64,000 bases of DNA. Source: DASUGC01 sp035606665 (GTDB taxonomy: Bacteria > Acidobacteriota > Vicinamibacteria > Vicinamibacterales > SCN-69-37). Both the position numbers and the translations under genes were made by a program. Location: contig DATNEY010000056.1 in the NCBI GenBank assembly GCA_035606665.1, forward strand, positions 110,734 through 174,733, read 5' to 3'. Under the pieces are notes generated by a model that saw only the letters and a program-made list of their open reading frames with translations, was not told where the DNA came from and made no database searches. Shown here in pieces: positions 1-8,665 of the stretch (position 1 is the stretch's first letter; each line of letters begins with the position of its first letter).

Positions 1-1
1 T

Positions 2-622
2 ACCGAGGTCCTCATTCGTTCAAATGGCGTCGATGTCGTGGTCGTGGACTCGGTCGCGGCGCTGGTCCCCAGAGCCGAAATCGAGGGTGAGATGGGCGAC
101 GCGCAGATGGGCCTTCAGGCCCGCCTGATGTCGCAGGCCCTTCGGAAGCTCACGGGCGTCGTCTCGAAGTCGAAGACCTGCCTCATCTTCATCAACCAGT
201 TGCGCGAGAAGATCGGCGTGATGTTCGGCAATCCGGAAACGACGACGGGTGGCCGCGCGTTGAAGTTCTACTCGTCCGTCCGCGTCGACATCCGCCGTAT
301 TGGCGCCATCAAGGATGGCGACGTGATGGTCGGCGGCCGCACGCGCGCGAAGGTCGTGAAGAACAAGGTGGCGCCGCCGTTCCGCGAAGCCGAGTTCGAC
401 ATGATGTACGGCGAGGGCATCTCACGCGAGGGCGACCTGATCGATCAGGGCGTCGAGCGCAACATCATCGAGAAGAGCGGCACCTGGTTCTCCTACGGCG
501 GCGAGCGGCTCGGTCAGGGCCGCGAGAACGCCAAGGCGTTCCTGAAACAGAACAAGGAAATGGCCGCCGCGATCGAAATGCGCCTGCGTAAAGAGATGGG
601 ACTACCGACCGTCAGCGAATAG
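2..622 (+). CDS. recA: RecA recombinase, C-terminal part (5' end outside window)
   Basis: This is the 3' part of recA; the reading frame is open from base 2 to the TAG at 620-622 and gives about 206 residues of a protein that is usually about 350. RecA is the ATP-dependent strand-exchange protein of homologous recombination and the co-protease of the SOS response. Visible landmarks are the Walker B strand VVVVDSVAALVP, the segment EIEGEMGDAQMGLQARLMSQ, the conserved INQLREKIGVMFGNPETTTGG (L2 loop and flank), and the C-terminal region ending in EMGLPTVSE. The N-terminal helix and Walker A lie outside the window. No lexA or recX follows; the next gene is on the opposite strand. Confidence 0.97.
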   Translation, partial: TEVLIRSNGVDVVVVDSVAALVPRAEIEGEMGDAQMGLQARLMSQALRKLTGVVSKSKTCLIFINQLREKIGVMFGNPETTTGGRALKFYSSVRVDIRRIGAIKDGDVMVGGRTRAKVVKNKVAPPFREAEFDMMYGEGISREGDLIDQGVERNIIEKSGTWFSYGGERLGQGRENAKAFLKQNKEMAAAIEMRLRKEMGLPTVSE

Positions 623-652
623 GTCGGCGTCCCTCACAGTCGTCGCTGCGCC

Positions 653-1090
653 TCAGGCGGCCGGAATCTTCAGCACCTGACCTGGCTGGATCTTGTCCGG
701 GTCCTTCAGCGTGCCCTTGTTGGCGTCGAAGATCTTCATGTAGCGGTTCGCGTCTCCGTAGAACTGTTTGCTGATCTTCGACAGCGTGTCGCCAGCCTTC
801 ACCGTGTAGCTGTCTTCCTTCGCCTGAGCCGGCGCAGCCTGCGGTGCGGCGGCCGGCTTGGGCGGAGCCAGACTTGTGTCGATCGCGATGTCGGCCGTCA
901 AGTCGGCATACGTGCCATCGGCCGCCTTGATCGCCGCCCAGACTGCATTCTTAGCGGCCTCGCTCGGGGCGGCACCCTTCATGTACAGCTTCTTGTCCTG
1001 GACATGAAGGTGCTGAAGCTTGACCCCCTGCGTCTCGATTTCCTTGAGTGCTGCCGCGTATTTCGACTTGAGTTCCTCGAATGTTGCCAT
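653..1090 (-). CDS. BON/LysM-domain small protein (YgaU/Kbp-like)
   Basis: A 145-residue protein starting at ATG 1090 (MATFEELKSKY), chosen because AAAGGA lies a short distance upstream; a longer in-frame start at 1231 would add an arginine-rich, unlikely extension. Residues 1 to about 80 resemble a BON-like fold. An Ala/Pro linker follows, then a C-terminal LysM domain (about residues 95-145) with the signature YTVKAGDTLSKISKQFYGDA and the ending IQPGQVLKIPA. This matches the layout of E. coli Kbp/YgaU, a small K+-binding protein; LysM modules bind N-acetylglucosamine polymers. There is no signal peptide, so a cytoplasmic role as in Kbp is possible. Function is inferred from architecture only. 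Confidence 0.85.
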   Translation of the reverse strand: MATFEELKSKYAAALKEIETQGVKLQHLHVQDKKLYMKGAAPSEAAKNAVWAAIKAADGTYADLTADIAIDTSLAPPKPAAAPQAAPAQAKEDSYTVKAGDTLSKISKQFYGDANRYMKIFDANKGTLKDPDKIQPGQVLKIPAA

Positions 1091-1259
1091 GGTGTCGTTT
1101 CCTTTCAACGAAACGTCCGGTTGATTCGACAAGGAGTTGCAATGAGGAGGCCAATGACGCCGGTACCTCCACGCAACCTCGCGACGTGCCGAGCGCTGGG
1201 AGTTGGCAAACAGTTCCCATAGAATCGTCACGCCACTCTGTTTCTAGGAACGCCCGCTG

Positions 1260-2339
1260 ATGATCCGAGCCGTCAACGTCTTCGATTTCGAAGCGATCGC
1301 CCGCGAACGGATGACGCCGTCTTCATTCGATTACTACGCAGGCGGCGCCGAAGACGAGGTCACGCTCAGCGAAAACCGCGACGCGTTCAGGCGCATCGCG
1401 CTTCTGCCTCGGGTGCTCGTGGGCGCGGACAGGGTCCAGACGGCGGTCGAGGTCCTGGGCGTCTCGCTGGCCTGCCCCGTCGGTCTCGCGCCAACAGCGC
1501 TCAACAAACTGGCGCATGCCGACGGCGAACTCGCCGCGGCGCGCGCCGCGGGCAAAGCCGGGACGCTGATGTGCTGCAGTACGGCTTCGTCAACGTCTCT
1601 TGAAGACGTCGCCGCGGCTGCGGGCGGACCGCTCTGGTTCCAGCTGTATGTTTACCGGGACCGCGAGGTCACGCGCGATCTCGTCAGGCGCGCCGAACTC
1701 GCCCGTTGCAAGGCCATCGTCCTCACCGTCGACACGCCGCGTCTCGGCAGGCGTGAACGGGATGCGCGGTCCGGCTTCAGCCTGCCGCCCGATGTCAGCA
1801 TCAGTAACCTCGAACGGTATGGCACGCCGGAGGCGTTGCGGTGGGCGCAGACGTCGAGCTTCACTGAATACGTCCACAAGCTCTTCGATCCCACTCTGAC
1901 CTGGGAGTCTGTGGCCTGGCTGAAATCGATCACGTCCCTGCCGCTGCTGATCAAGGGCATTCTTTCCGCTGACGATGCGGCGCTGGCGATCGACCATGGC
2001 GCCTCGGGGATCGTTGTGTCCAACCACGGAGGCCGGCAACTCGATGGCGCCATGGCGACGATCGATGCATTGCCGGCGATCACGGCGCGAGTCGCTGGCC
2101 GCGTGCCGGTGTTCCTGGACGGCGGCATTCGCCGCGGCACCGATGTCTTCAAAGCGCTCGCGCTCGGCGCGCGCGCGGTCTTCATCGGGCGCGCGTATCT
2201 CTGGGGCCTCGCGGCCGACGGTGAAGCCGGTGTGACCAGGGTGCTGGAAATGCTGCGCGCCGAGCTCGAACTCACGATGGCGCTCTCGGGATGTCAGACG
2301 GTCGCCGCGATCACGCCCGCGCACGTTTCTTTGCGTTGA
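1260..2339 (+). CDS. FMN-dependent alpha-hydroxy-acid oxidase/dehydrogenase (LldD/glycolate oxidase family)
   Basis: A 359-residue TIM-barrel flavoprotein that oxidises an alpha-hydroxy acid such as L-lactate, glycolate or a similar substrate. Family landmarks are the N-terminal FDYYAGGAEDE, the FMN-contact segment GLAPTALNKLAHADGE, the substrate loop LTVDTPRLGRRERD, LLIKGILSADDA with the FMN-binding Lys, the catalytic-His motif SNHGGRQLDGA, and the phosphate-binding end DGGIRRGTDVFKALALGARAV. Length is normal for the cytosolic oxidases (about 360). Substrate cannot be assigned: the sequence alone does not separate lactate dehydrogenase, glycolate oxidase and hydroxyacid oxidase. The stop is followed immediately by a hairpin at 2341-2359. 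Confidence 0.9.
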   Translation: MIRAVNVFDFEAIARERMTPSSFDYYAGGAEDEVTLSENRDAFRRIALLPRVLVGADRVQTAVEVLGVSLACPVGLAPTALNKLAHADGELAAARAAGKAGTLMCCSTASSTSLEDVAAAAGGPLWFQLYVYRDREVTRDLVRRAELARCKAIVLTVDTPRLGRRERDARSGFSLPPDVSISNLERYGTPEALRWAQTSSFTEYVHKLFDPTLTWESVAWLKSITSLPLLIKGILSADDAALAIDHGASGIVVSNHGGRQLDGAMATIDALPAITARVAGRVPVFLDGGIRRGTDVFKALALGARAVFIGRAYLWGLAADGEAGVTRVLEMLRAELELTMALSGCQTVAAITPAHVSLR

Positions 2340-2340
2340 T

Positions 2341-2460
2341 CTGGGGACTTCGTCCCCAGACCCCTTGCACACTCGCTCGTTTGCCTCGGCTCCCGTGAAG
2401 AGCCCTAGCCAAGGCTCACTCCGCTCGTGTGACTCGCGCGCTGACCGCGCGCTCGTGCCT
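2341..2460 (+). repeat. Dispersed intergenic repeat starting with a GGGGAC-TTC-GTCCCC hairpin (left copy)
   Basis: A perfect 8-bp stem (2341-2348 with 2352-2359, loop TTC) directly follows the hydroxyacid oxidase stop and may terminate it. It is followed by ACCCCTTGC and a run rich in CTCG/GCTC up to about 2460. A diverged second copy with the same order of blocks begins at 14489, on the far side of the island. The two copies therefore flank tRNA-Phe in the pre-integration chromosome. Confidence 0.7.
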
Positions 2461-2526
2461 AATCGGCCGGTACAGGGCCGCGTGATATTATTTTCGGGTT
2501 CTACTGCCGTGTTTGAGCCCTGCAGT

Positions 2527-2602
2527 GCCGAGGTAGCTCAGTTGGTAGAGCACGTGACTGAAAATCACGGTGTCGCCAGTTCGATTCTGGCCCTCGGCAC
2601 CA
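2527..2602 (+). tRNA. tRNA-Phe (GAA), CCA encoded
   Basis: A complete cloverleaf. The acceptor arms are GCCGAGG and CCTCGGC, the D-stem is GCTC/GAGC, the anticodon stem is CGTGA/TCACG around loop CTGAAAA (anticodon GAA), and the T-arm is GCCAG-TTCGATT-CTGGC. Discriminator A at 2599 is followed by an encoded CCA at 2600-2602. It is the integration target of the island to its right: its 3' 49 bp recur at 14432-14480. Confidence 0.97.
2554..2602 (+). repeat. attL: left 49-bp direct repeat (tRNA-Phe 3' half)
   Basis: Identical to 14432-14480 except T2571 versus G14449, which falls in the tRNA variable region. The uninterrupted identical blocks are 17 bp (2554-2570) and 31 bp (2572-2602). The repeat spans the anticodon stem through CCA, typical of tRNA-targeting tyrosine integrases. 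Confidence 0.93.
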
Positions 2603-2931
2603 CTTAACTCGTTACAAATCAATACTTTACGGCTACGCAATTAAGCGTAGTCATTTCGTTCTGTCTAGCAAGGTAGCACAGAGGTAACAGCGACGATGGC
2701 GTAGGAGTCGTCTGGCAGGCAGCGGGTCACTCACGGTCAGGAGGGTTCTCTTGCTCGCTCTGGCGGGTTTCTGGAGGCGCTGGAGGCGTGGTCTGCGCGA
2801 TGTTCTCGACGCGATGCGGGCAAGCTTCAAAGCTAGGGATTTGACGGTAACAGCGGGCGGCTCTCGCGCTGCGTACGCTCTACGCAGTGAGTATTCGATC
2901 AAGGCACGGTCTAGCGCTCTCAGCGCCTGAG
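2603..2931. other. Left end of island, no gene; candidate integrase arm sites and a palindrome
   Basis: No convincing gene is seen in these 329 bases. They contain an 18-bp palindrome CTACGCAATTAAGCGTAG (2633-2650). They also contain a pair of GGTARC hexamers exactly 11 bp apart: GGTAGC at 2672 and GGTAAC at 2683. A further GGTAACAG lies at 2846. The same paired motif occurs at the right end (14286 and 14297). A minus-strand open frame at 2651-3148 overlaps the better-supported 2932-3477 gene and was not accepted. Confidence 0.5.
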
Positions 2932-3477
2932 TCAATAGCCAATGACGATTAACCCGTACGGCATCTTTAATCTGGTGTGACCGTACAGTGACTCTGCAAC
3001 ACTGACTGTGTTCGCAAAATCCGAACTGACCACGCTTCGGCCCCCTGACTGATATCGATAACCATTGGGCACGGCAAGAACAAGAGTATCTACCTGCACC
3101 ATTACGAGGCCCTGTATCAAATCCCTGTAGATCGCATTGCCCATCCACGCGCGACCGGCTTCAACTTCGAACCCGCAACGCCACTGGGGATGATAAGCGT
3201 CAATCTGGTAATTGAGGGTCGGAGTACCCCCTTCACCGAAAAACACGGGACGCTGAATCTTGTCGTTCTTTTGGGGGCCTGCTTCAACTTGAAACCCCAA
3301 GCGAATCAGGTCATCTCGAAGGGCTGTCAGAACCTCATTGCTGGTTAAGCCTTTCTTCAGAAGCTTGGTACTTATCCCCTGCTCGTGGGCAACAAAAGCC
3401 GCCACGATCTCGGCACAAAAGCTGGGAGGAGGCTCCGTCCGCGGAAAGGCGATAAAGCGGATCGTTGAAGCTGTCAT
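2932..3477 (-). CDS. Putative PD-(D/E)XK-type nuclease, island cargo
   Basis: A 181-residue protein of unrecognised family. The central block reads as a PD-(D/E)XK nuclease core: D93 in NYQIDAYH, then E104-x-E106 in CGFEVEAGRAW at the expected strand spacing, followed by a helix (GNAIYRDLIQ) and the hydrophobic strand DTLVLAVPNGYR. The ExE form replaces the canonical ExK, as in some restriction enzymes; R109 could stand in for the missing Lys. A putative upstream acidic residue is E65 (GFQVEAG). Its start overlaps the stop of the upstream gene by 4 nt (3474-3477), so the two are translationally coupled. It lies beside a methyltransferase and a nuclease-helicase, which supports a restriction-like job; this is inference. 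Confidence 0.6.
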   Translation of the reverse strand: MTASTIRFIAFPRTEPPPSFCAEIVAAFVAHEQGISTKLLKKGLTSNEVLTALRDDLIRLGFQVEAGPQKNDKIQRPVFFGEGGTPTLNYQIDAYHPQWRCGFEVEAGRAWMGNAIYRDLIQGLVMVQVDTLVLAVPNGYRYQSGGRSVVSSDFANTVSVAESLYGHTRLKMPYGLIVIGY

Positions 3478-4100
3478 CGATCACCACTGCTCGTTCGCTC
3501 ACCATCAGATTCAACAATCTCAGCAGCAACCAACTTGCGCTTCTCGCGGCTGTACGGCAACTCAGAGGATAGAACTGGGTCGAAGGGTGCAATCGCGGAA
3601 ATAAGGTGCTTTCGCAGCACGCTGGCCACCGCTGGATCGTTCACTCTCTCGTCAATTCGGTAGGCAGCCTCGATGTTAGCAATCCTGGCTGCGATTACCT
3701 CTTCACGCACGCGCGCATTCTCCAGCCGCATGCGATCTCGTTCAAGGTCACCAAAGTAGATACGTCGATAGAGGGTCTTGAAGTGATTGCCGACATACAC
3801 ACTTGCACTCTTTGCGACCTTGATAGTCGTCTCAATCCAGAGCGGGCTCGCTAAGCGGATGCCCGTCACGTCAACGTCAAGCGACAGGTCACCAAAACTC
3901 TCGTCAGTGGCTTCTGCCATGAACTTGTAGCTGATTAGTGAGGGGTCGAACGGCGTCAGTCGTCGCCACCGGGCAGGTGCAACCTCTTCCTGGGCCAGCC
4001 ACGTGAACGTGACGGCTTGATGTTGGATGTCCAAAAGAACTCTCGATAGCTCGCTAGGCAGAACCCCATCGCCAACATCAAAAGTCAATCGTAGCCGCAT
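3474..4100 (-). CDS. Hypothetical protein, first gene of the two-gene nuclease unit
   Basis: A 208-residue protein from ATG 4100 that I do not recognise. The N-terminal half is beta-rich (LRLTFDVGDGVLP, LSLDVDVTGIRLASPLW). The C-terminal half is helical and charged (about residues 110-155, LERDRMRLENARVREEVIAARI), suggesting a coiled coil or partner-binding helix. There is no signal peptide or membrane segment. It overlaps the downstream putative nuclease by 4 nt, so the two products probably act together. It is divergent from the large nuclease-helicase, with 255 bp between them that must hold both promoters. Confidence 0.7.
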   Translation of the reverse strand: MRLRLTFDVGDGVLPSELSRVLLDIQHQAVTFTWLAQEEVAPARWRRLTPFDPSLISYKFMAEATDESFGDLSLDVDVTGIRLASPLWIETTIKVAKSASVYVGNHFKTLYRRIYFGDLERDRMRLENARVREEVIAARIANIEAAYRIDERVNDPAVASVLRKHLISAIAPFDPVLSSELPYSREKRKLVAAEIVESDGERTSSGDR

Positions 4101-4355
4101 GCGCCAGAGCTTAGTTCAGAATCCGGCCGGACAGAGAAGTCAAGGCGCTGAAAGACGGCACCAGACCAATTTGTCGGCCGGTACTACGGGTATGACAGGC
4201 AAGGACAGACGGCTATCGACACAGCGAGCTTGTATGAGGTTCGGCTGGGTAGCTATTTTCAGCATTCGTTACTACCATCGATGCCCCGGCATAGAGATTG
4301 ATGACGCCTGTTTTTGCGGCAACCACGGAAGCACTTTACGAGGGACGAGGACACG

Positions 4356-7300
4356 ATGCGTTTTGGCAAGAACGTACTTTCCCAGAACCTGCGGACGGAA
4401 TGCGATCTCGCGCTCCTCTTCACCCTTTTCACGCCCAAAGAGCTTGAGACACTGGGGCTTCCAGCGCCACTGACATCACGACCAGGTGTTGTCTATCTCA
4501 AGGAAGCAGGAATTGAACAGGAGACGCTGATCTTCAATCGATTAGATCAGGCTCTCGGAGCGGACTGCCTCGGCGTGAGGCCGGACAAAAAGGACGGGCG
4601 TTGGGGTAACCAGCCGCTGAAAGCCGTTTTGGATCAGCTTTCAACGTGTCCCGCAGTGCTTGTCCAGCCTGAATTCAGTGTCGATGAGTATCGAGAAGCT
4701 ACTTTCTTTCAGTTTGGAGTGACACCGAGTGATTTCGAGGTCATGCCGGAACTGGCGGGGTTCGTGCCAGACGTAATGCTCATCGAGAATCATGCTGGCG
4801 GCTTTGCCCTCGCGGCAACTGGCGAGCGGACCGCGATCAGTCCTGACGATGCTCGACTCGCTATTTCAATCATCGATGTAAAGCACGCTCACGAGGCAAA
4901 CCCGAGCTACGAAGCGGAGGTGGTTCTTTACGCGATGATGCTGGCGAACTGGCTGGAGTACGAAGGCTTTTCCGACCGCTTCTTCGTTAGTACGAAGTTG
5001 GGGTTGTGGACGCGCGCCGGAGCAGCAAAGGGCGCTTTGCAGGACGCGATTGACGACGGCTCGAAGACCTTGACAGAAATCATAGAGGCCGTTCGCGGAG
5101 AAGTGTCCCCCATCAACCTGCCGATATATGTCCAATCAATTCGGAGGTTCTTCTCGGATCGAATCCCTTCTGTCGTGAGAACAGGGCTAGCCGACTGGCG
5201 TTCATTGGATTGGCATGTCAATCCAAAGTGCGCGTCGTGCGACTGGCTGGGGTTTCGAGAATGGCTGTCACCGAAGGATAGACAGCTTCTCGATGCCAAC
5301 CCTGATCACTATTGCTTTTCGCGCGCGGAGGTCGTTGATCACGTCAGCCGACTGCCGTTGATTACCCGCGGCTCTCGTCGCGTCCTAGCGGCTGATGGAA
5401 TCTCATCGGTCGCAGCAGTTGCTGGTACCTCGGGTGCCGAGGCCGTCTATTCGAAGCACTCGCGGCTTAAGACTGACAGGCGGGCTATTCCTGGATTCGC
5501 CACGGCTTTGGCTAATAACGAGACGTCCTTGGACCCGGATCGAACGGATGGTGCGCTGTCGCGCAGATCAGATTTAACGCTGTTCGTTACGGTGAATTTC
5601 GATCCCGGCAGTGGCCTCCTCACGGGCCTTGGATTGCAAGGGATATTCTTTCAGCACTTCGCTTTTGGCCAAGGCCCTCAGACGACCGAACCGAAGAAAC
5701 GTTGGCGAGATAGGTTCATCGTCGAAGCAAAGGACCCCTTAGCTGAACGCAATTCGGTCTTAGCTTTTCTCCAGCGGCTCGCCGAAGTATTTGCCTTCGT
5801 TGGCGACGCACACGAAGACCGGGGTGGACCGAACGCGGGCGAGACAACGGCCCAAATAGTGTTTTGGGATCGGCGGCAGTTTGACGAACTCTGCTTGGCG
5901 TTAGGACGAAATCTGCCAGCAATCCTTTACGACAAGGATCAAGATCGTCTCGTCCGTGCCCTCGCGTGGCTATTCCCGCCCGAGGAACTGCAAGAGAAGG
6001 ACAATATTGAAGGACAGCGGCCGCAGATCGCTTTTGTCGTGGATACCCTTCGACGGTTGGTGCGAGTTCCCGCTGTACATGCACTGACATTGTTCAACGT
6101 TGTCGAGCATTACCACTTTGGCGAAACGCCGTTTTCTCCACCAGATGAGTTCTACCGGGAACCTCTATCCGACAGCATTCCGCGCGAACGTATTTACGAA
6201 ATCTGGTCGCTAAGCGCCAGCGGAGGGACTAAGTCGATACGATGGGGGAAAACACTCAAAACGCTTACGCAACTGCTCGACGGTTTCGCACGAACTATCG
6301 ATTCGCAGGTGTTCGCTCTCGCCTCAGTTACTTTTCGCATTCGGAAGGACTTTGGAGATCGCCTTCGCGCTGAGGCCCCAACAGTCGATTTGACAATCCC
6401 TACGTGGAGTCAGGGAGTTGCTCACGACTCAAAGCTGTGGATTGCGTGGGCTAAGTTTGAAGACCTAGTCGCCCGTGCAGACAGATTCGCATTTTTCTCG
6501 GCCGACCCAGAAGAAGCAGAGGCAACCCATGAGTCCATAAGGCTCGTGGAGAAGCTGGCTGATGACAACGGATTGCTTCGCTACCGTGTCAGTCAGGAAT
6601 CTCTGAACTCAAAACTCAAGCTGGACGGATTCTTCTGCGTGTCTGTCGATGCGGTCCCGGGCTTCCTGGCGCTGCCAGCTTGGAAAGTCTGGAAGGTGCT
6701 CAACCTCGGAGACTTCCCAACCGATCTGATGAAAGTTGTGCGCGTGTCCATGCACGATCTGTTCGGCGTGACTCTTGAGTCTTTCAATCGAGTCGCAGCA
6801 GTCGCGGAGTTTGCGCTCAACGAGTTCTTCCACCTCGATCCCCGTATTGCTGAAAAGACCGAACTCCGACAAATCATCATCGACGCACTGGGTGAGGATT
6901 TTGATCGCAATCTCTCAATTGTGAACGGTCTTGGGCCTAACGTTACGGTCCGACGGCTCACAAATATCCTCAGGGAAGTCCGAAATCCCACCATCGCAGT
7001 TGCGGCACCCGAGACATCGGAGGCTCTTGGCATCAAAGGCCAGACGATCAAGGCTGGAACCGCGTCACCAACTCCTTTGGCGCGGGTACTTTGGAAGGCT
7101 GACGTTCTTCAGTCGAGCAACCCTGGCTGGTTTGTCCCTCAGGCGGTGGTGTCGAGAGCCGCCCAATTCACAGCACTGAATGTCAGCCAAGCCGATGCTG
7201 TGGCAGAAGCCGCCCGGAGCCAACTGACGATCATTTGGGGACCTCCAGGTACTGGCAAAACGAAGACGTGCGCGGCGCTCATACAAGGCTTGGCGGCAGA

Positions 7301-8657
7301 GGCAACAGTGGCGCCGCGCGCATTGAGCGTTCTCTTGACAGGTCCGAATTACAAGGCCGTCAACGAGCTGGTAGAGCGTGTCACGCGACAGTTAATGCTA
7401 GACACGGCGACCCCCTGCCGGATGTATCACGTATTTTCCGAACACCGCGAGGACCGGTTCTTTCGCCTTGTTCCAACGCCAGCACACCTTCAGGTGCTCG
7501 ACACGCCAATTGAACCCGGCGTTGAGACGTATGAAGAAATGATCGCTGACTTGGCGAGCGGTGAGGGAATCATTATTGTCAGTGCAGTCATGCATCAGTG
7601 CGCCAGGCTCGCGCAGTATCGAGGGTGGCTGGCTCCGCTATTCGACCTGGTACTGATGGACGAAACCTCGCAAATCGACATGGCCCATGCGATGGGTCCT
7701 CTGGCCCTCCTCAAGACCGACTTTCAATTGGTGATCGCTGGAGATCATCTGCAAATGCCCCCTGTCGTACAGACTGATCCGCCACTGGGGGCCGAATACT
7801 TGGTTGGCAGTCTACAGACGTACGTCACCGAGCGGTTCAAGCTTCAAGAGAAACGTAAGCCCTTGCTTCGCAACTACCGCTCGAACCGGGACATCGTTGA
7901 GTACACCCGTGGGCTGGGTTATCCGCAAGAACTTCAGGCTGAGTATCCCGACACACGACTCACGTTCATTGGCAGCGTTTCACATTCCATTGCCGAACTT
8001 GAAGACGTAGGACTGCCAATCTCAGAGTTGTGGGAAGGCGCTCTTCGCGCCGACCGCCCTATCGTTGCGATGACTTATCCAGACGGGATGGCGGGCCAAG
8101 CCAACGAGTTTGAGGCTTCGTGTGTTGCGTCATTGGTCTGGTTGTGGCGACAGACTGGTTCGCCCGTGTTGTCGGGGCGAAATGGAGAGGTCCCCGAGGC
8201 TCAGTGGACCGACGGCCTGTTTTGGACAGTCGGAGTTGGTGTTGTCACACCACATCGTGCGCAGCGTGCCCAAGTCGTCTTGGCCTTGCAAAAGGCTTTT
8301 CCAGACACTGACCCCAATTTGATTGAGGGCGCGGTCGATACCGTCGAGCGGTTTCAGGGTGGCGAACGTCAGATGATTGTGATTTCCTTCGGCGTTGGCG
8401 ACCCCGACGTTATTAGCGGTGAGGAACGATTCCTACTCCAGCTTGAACGCACCAACGTGGCGATTTCGAGAGCAATGGGCAAGTGTGTCGTGTTCATGTC
8501 GGACGAAGTTGCGAACCACATCCCGGACGACCGTAAGGCCGCTCAAAGTGCTCACGCACTGCGGGGGGTGGCGGACGAATGGTGCACCAATCGACTTGAG
8601 GGGTACGTTCACAGCGCTAACGGCACGCAGCGCCGCATGACACTCCGCTGGCGCTAA
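4356..8657 (+). CDS. Fe-S RecB/Cas4-like nuclease fused to SF1 (UPF1/Dna2-like) helicase, island cargo
   Basis: A 1433-residue protein. ATG 4356 is preferred over TTG 4314 because AGGGACGAGG lies just upstream. The N-terminal module (residues 1-330) has a PD-(D/E)XK core: D139 (FVPDVML), D174-V-K176 (IIDVKHAH) and a QxxxY-like helix with Y192 (EVVLYAMML). C16 before it and C292-x2-C295 plus C334-equivalent C320 after it reproduce the 1+3 cysteine pattern of the Fe-S nucleases Cas4, AddB and Dna2. The middle (about 370-900) is unassigned; AQIVFWDRRQFDELCLALG could be a degenerate RNase H-like segment as in TM0106-type proteins. The C-terminal SF1 helicase has Walker A GPPGTGKT (from 962), Walker B LMDET (D1102), GDHLQMPP (from 1129), VDTVERFQGGE and TNVAISRA. 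Likely degrades or processes foreign DNA; convergent with the methyltransferase gene, 8 bp apart. Confidence 0.85.
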   Translation: MRFGKNVLSQNLRTECDLALLFTLFTPKELETLGLPAPLTSRPGVVYLKEAGIEQETLIFNRLDQALGADCLGVRPDKKDGRWGNQPLKAVLDQLSTCPAVLVQPEFSVDEYREATFFQFGVTPSDFEVMPELAGFVPDVMLIENHAGGFALAATGERTAISPDDARLAISIIDVKHAHEANPSYEAEVVLYAMMLANWLEYEGFSDRFFVSTKLGLWTRAGAAKGALQDAIDDGSKTLTEIIEAVRGEVSPINLPIYVQSIRRFFSDRIPSVVRTGLADWRSLDWHVNPKCASCDWLGFREWLSPKDRQLLDANPDHYCFSRAEVVDHVSRLPLITRGSRRVLAADGISSVAAVAGTSGAEAVYSKHSRLKTDRRAIPGFATALANNETSLDPDRTDGALSRRSDLTLFVTVNFDPGSGLLTGLGLQGIFFQHFAFGQGPQTTEPKKRWRDRFIVEAKDPLAERNSVLAFLQRLAEVFAFVGDAHEDRGGPNAGETTAQIVFWDRRQFDELCLALGRNLPAILYDKDQDRLVRALAWLFPPEELQEKDNIEGQRPQIAFVVDTLRRLVRVPAVHALTLFNVVEHYHFGETPFSPPDEFYREPLSDSIPRERIYEIWSLSASGGTKSIRWGKTLKTLTQLLDGFARTIDSQVFALASVTFRIRKDFGDRLRAEAPTVDLTIPTWSQGVAHDSKLWIAWAKFEDLVARADRFAFFSADPEEAEATHESIRLVEKLADDNGLLRYRVSQESLNSKLKLDGFFCVSVDAVPGFLALPAWKVWKVLNLGDFPTDLMKVVRVSMHDLFGVTLESFNRVAAVAEFALNEFFHLDPRIAEKTELRQIIIDALGEDFDRNLSIVNGLGPNVTVRRLTNILREVRNPTIAVAAPETSEALGIKGQTIKAGTASPTPLARVLWKADVLQSSNPGWFVPQAVVSRAAQFTALNVSQADAVAEAARSQLTIIWGPPGTGKTKTCAALIQGLAAEATVAPRALSVLLTGPNYKAVNELVERVTRQLMLDTATPCRMYHVFSEHREDRFFRLVPTPAHLQVLDTPIEPGVETYEEMIADLASGEGIIIVSAVMHQCARLAQYRGWLAPLFDLVLMDETSQIDMAHAMGPLALLKTDFQLVIAGDHLQMPPVVQTDPPLGAEYLVGSLQTYVTERFKLQEKRKPLLRNYRSNRDIVEYTRGLGYPQELQAEYPDTRLTFIGSVSHSIAELEDVGLPISELWEGALRADRPIVAMTYPDGMAGQANEFEASCVASLVWLWRQTGSPVLSGRNGEVPEAQWTDGLFWTVGVGVVTPHRAQRAQVVLALQKAFPDTDPNLIEGAVDTVERFQGGERQMIVISFGVGDPDVISGEERFLLQLERTNVAISRAMGKCVVFMSDEVANHIPDDRKAAQSAHALRGVADEWCTNRLEGYVHSANGTQRRMTLRWR

Positions 8658-8665
8658 TCGACGTT

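Noticed and set aside
2651..3148. 165-residue minus-strand open frame at the island left end
   Set aside because: Overlaps the 2932-3477 gene in another frame; Arg/Leu-rich, no ribosome-binding site.
4027..4473. 148-residue plus-strand open frame crossing the start of the nuclease-helicase
   Set aside because: Overlaps two better-supported genes and has low-complexity, basic composition.
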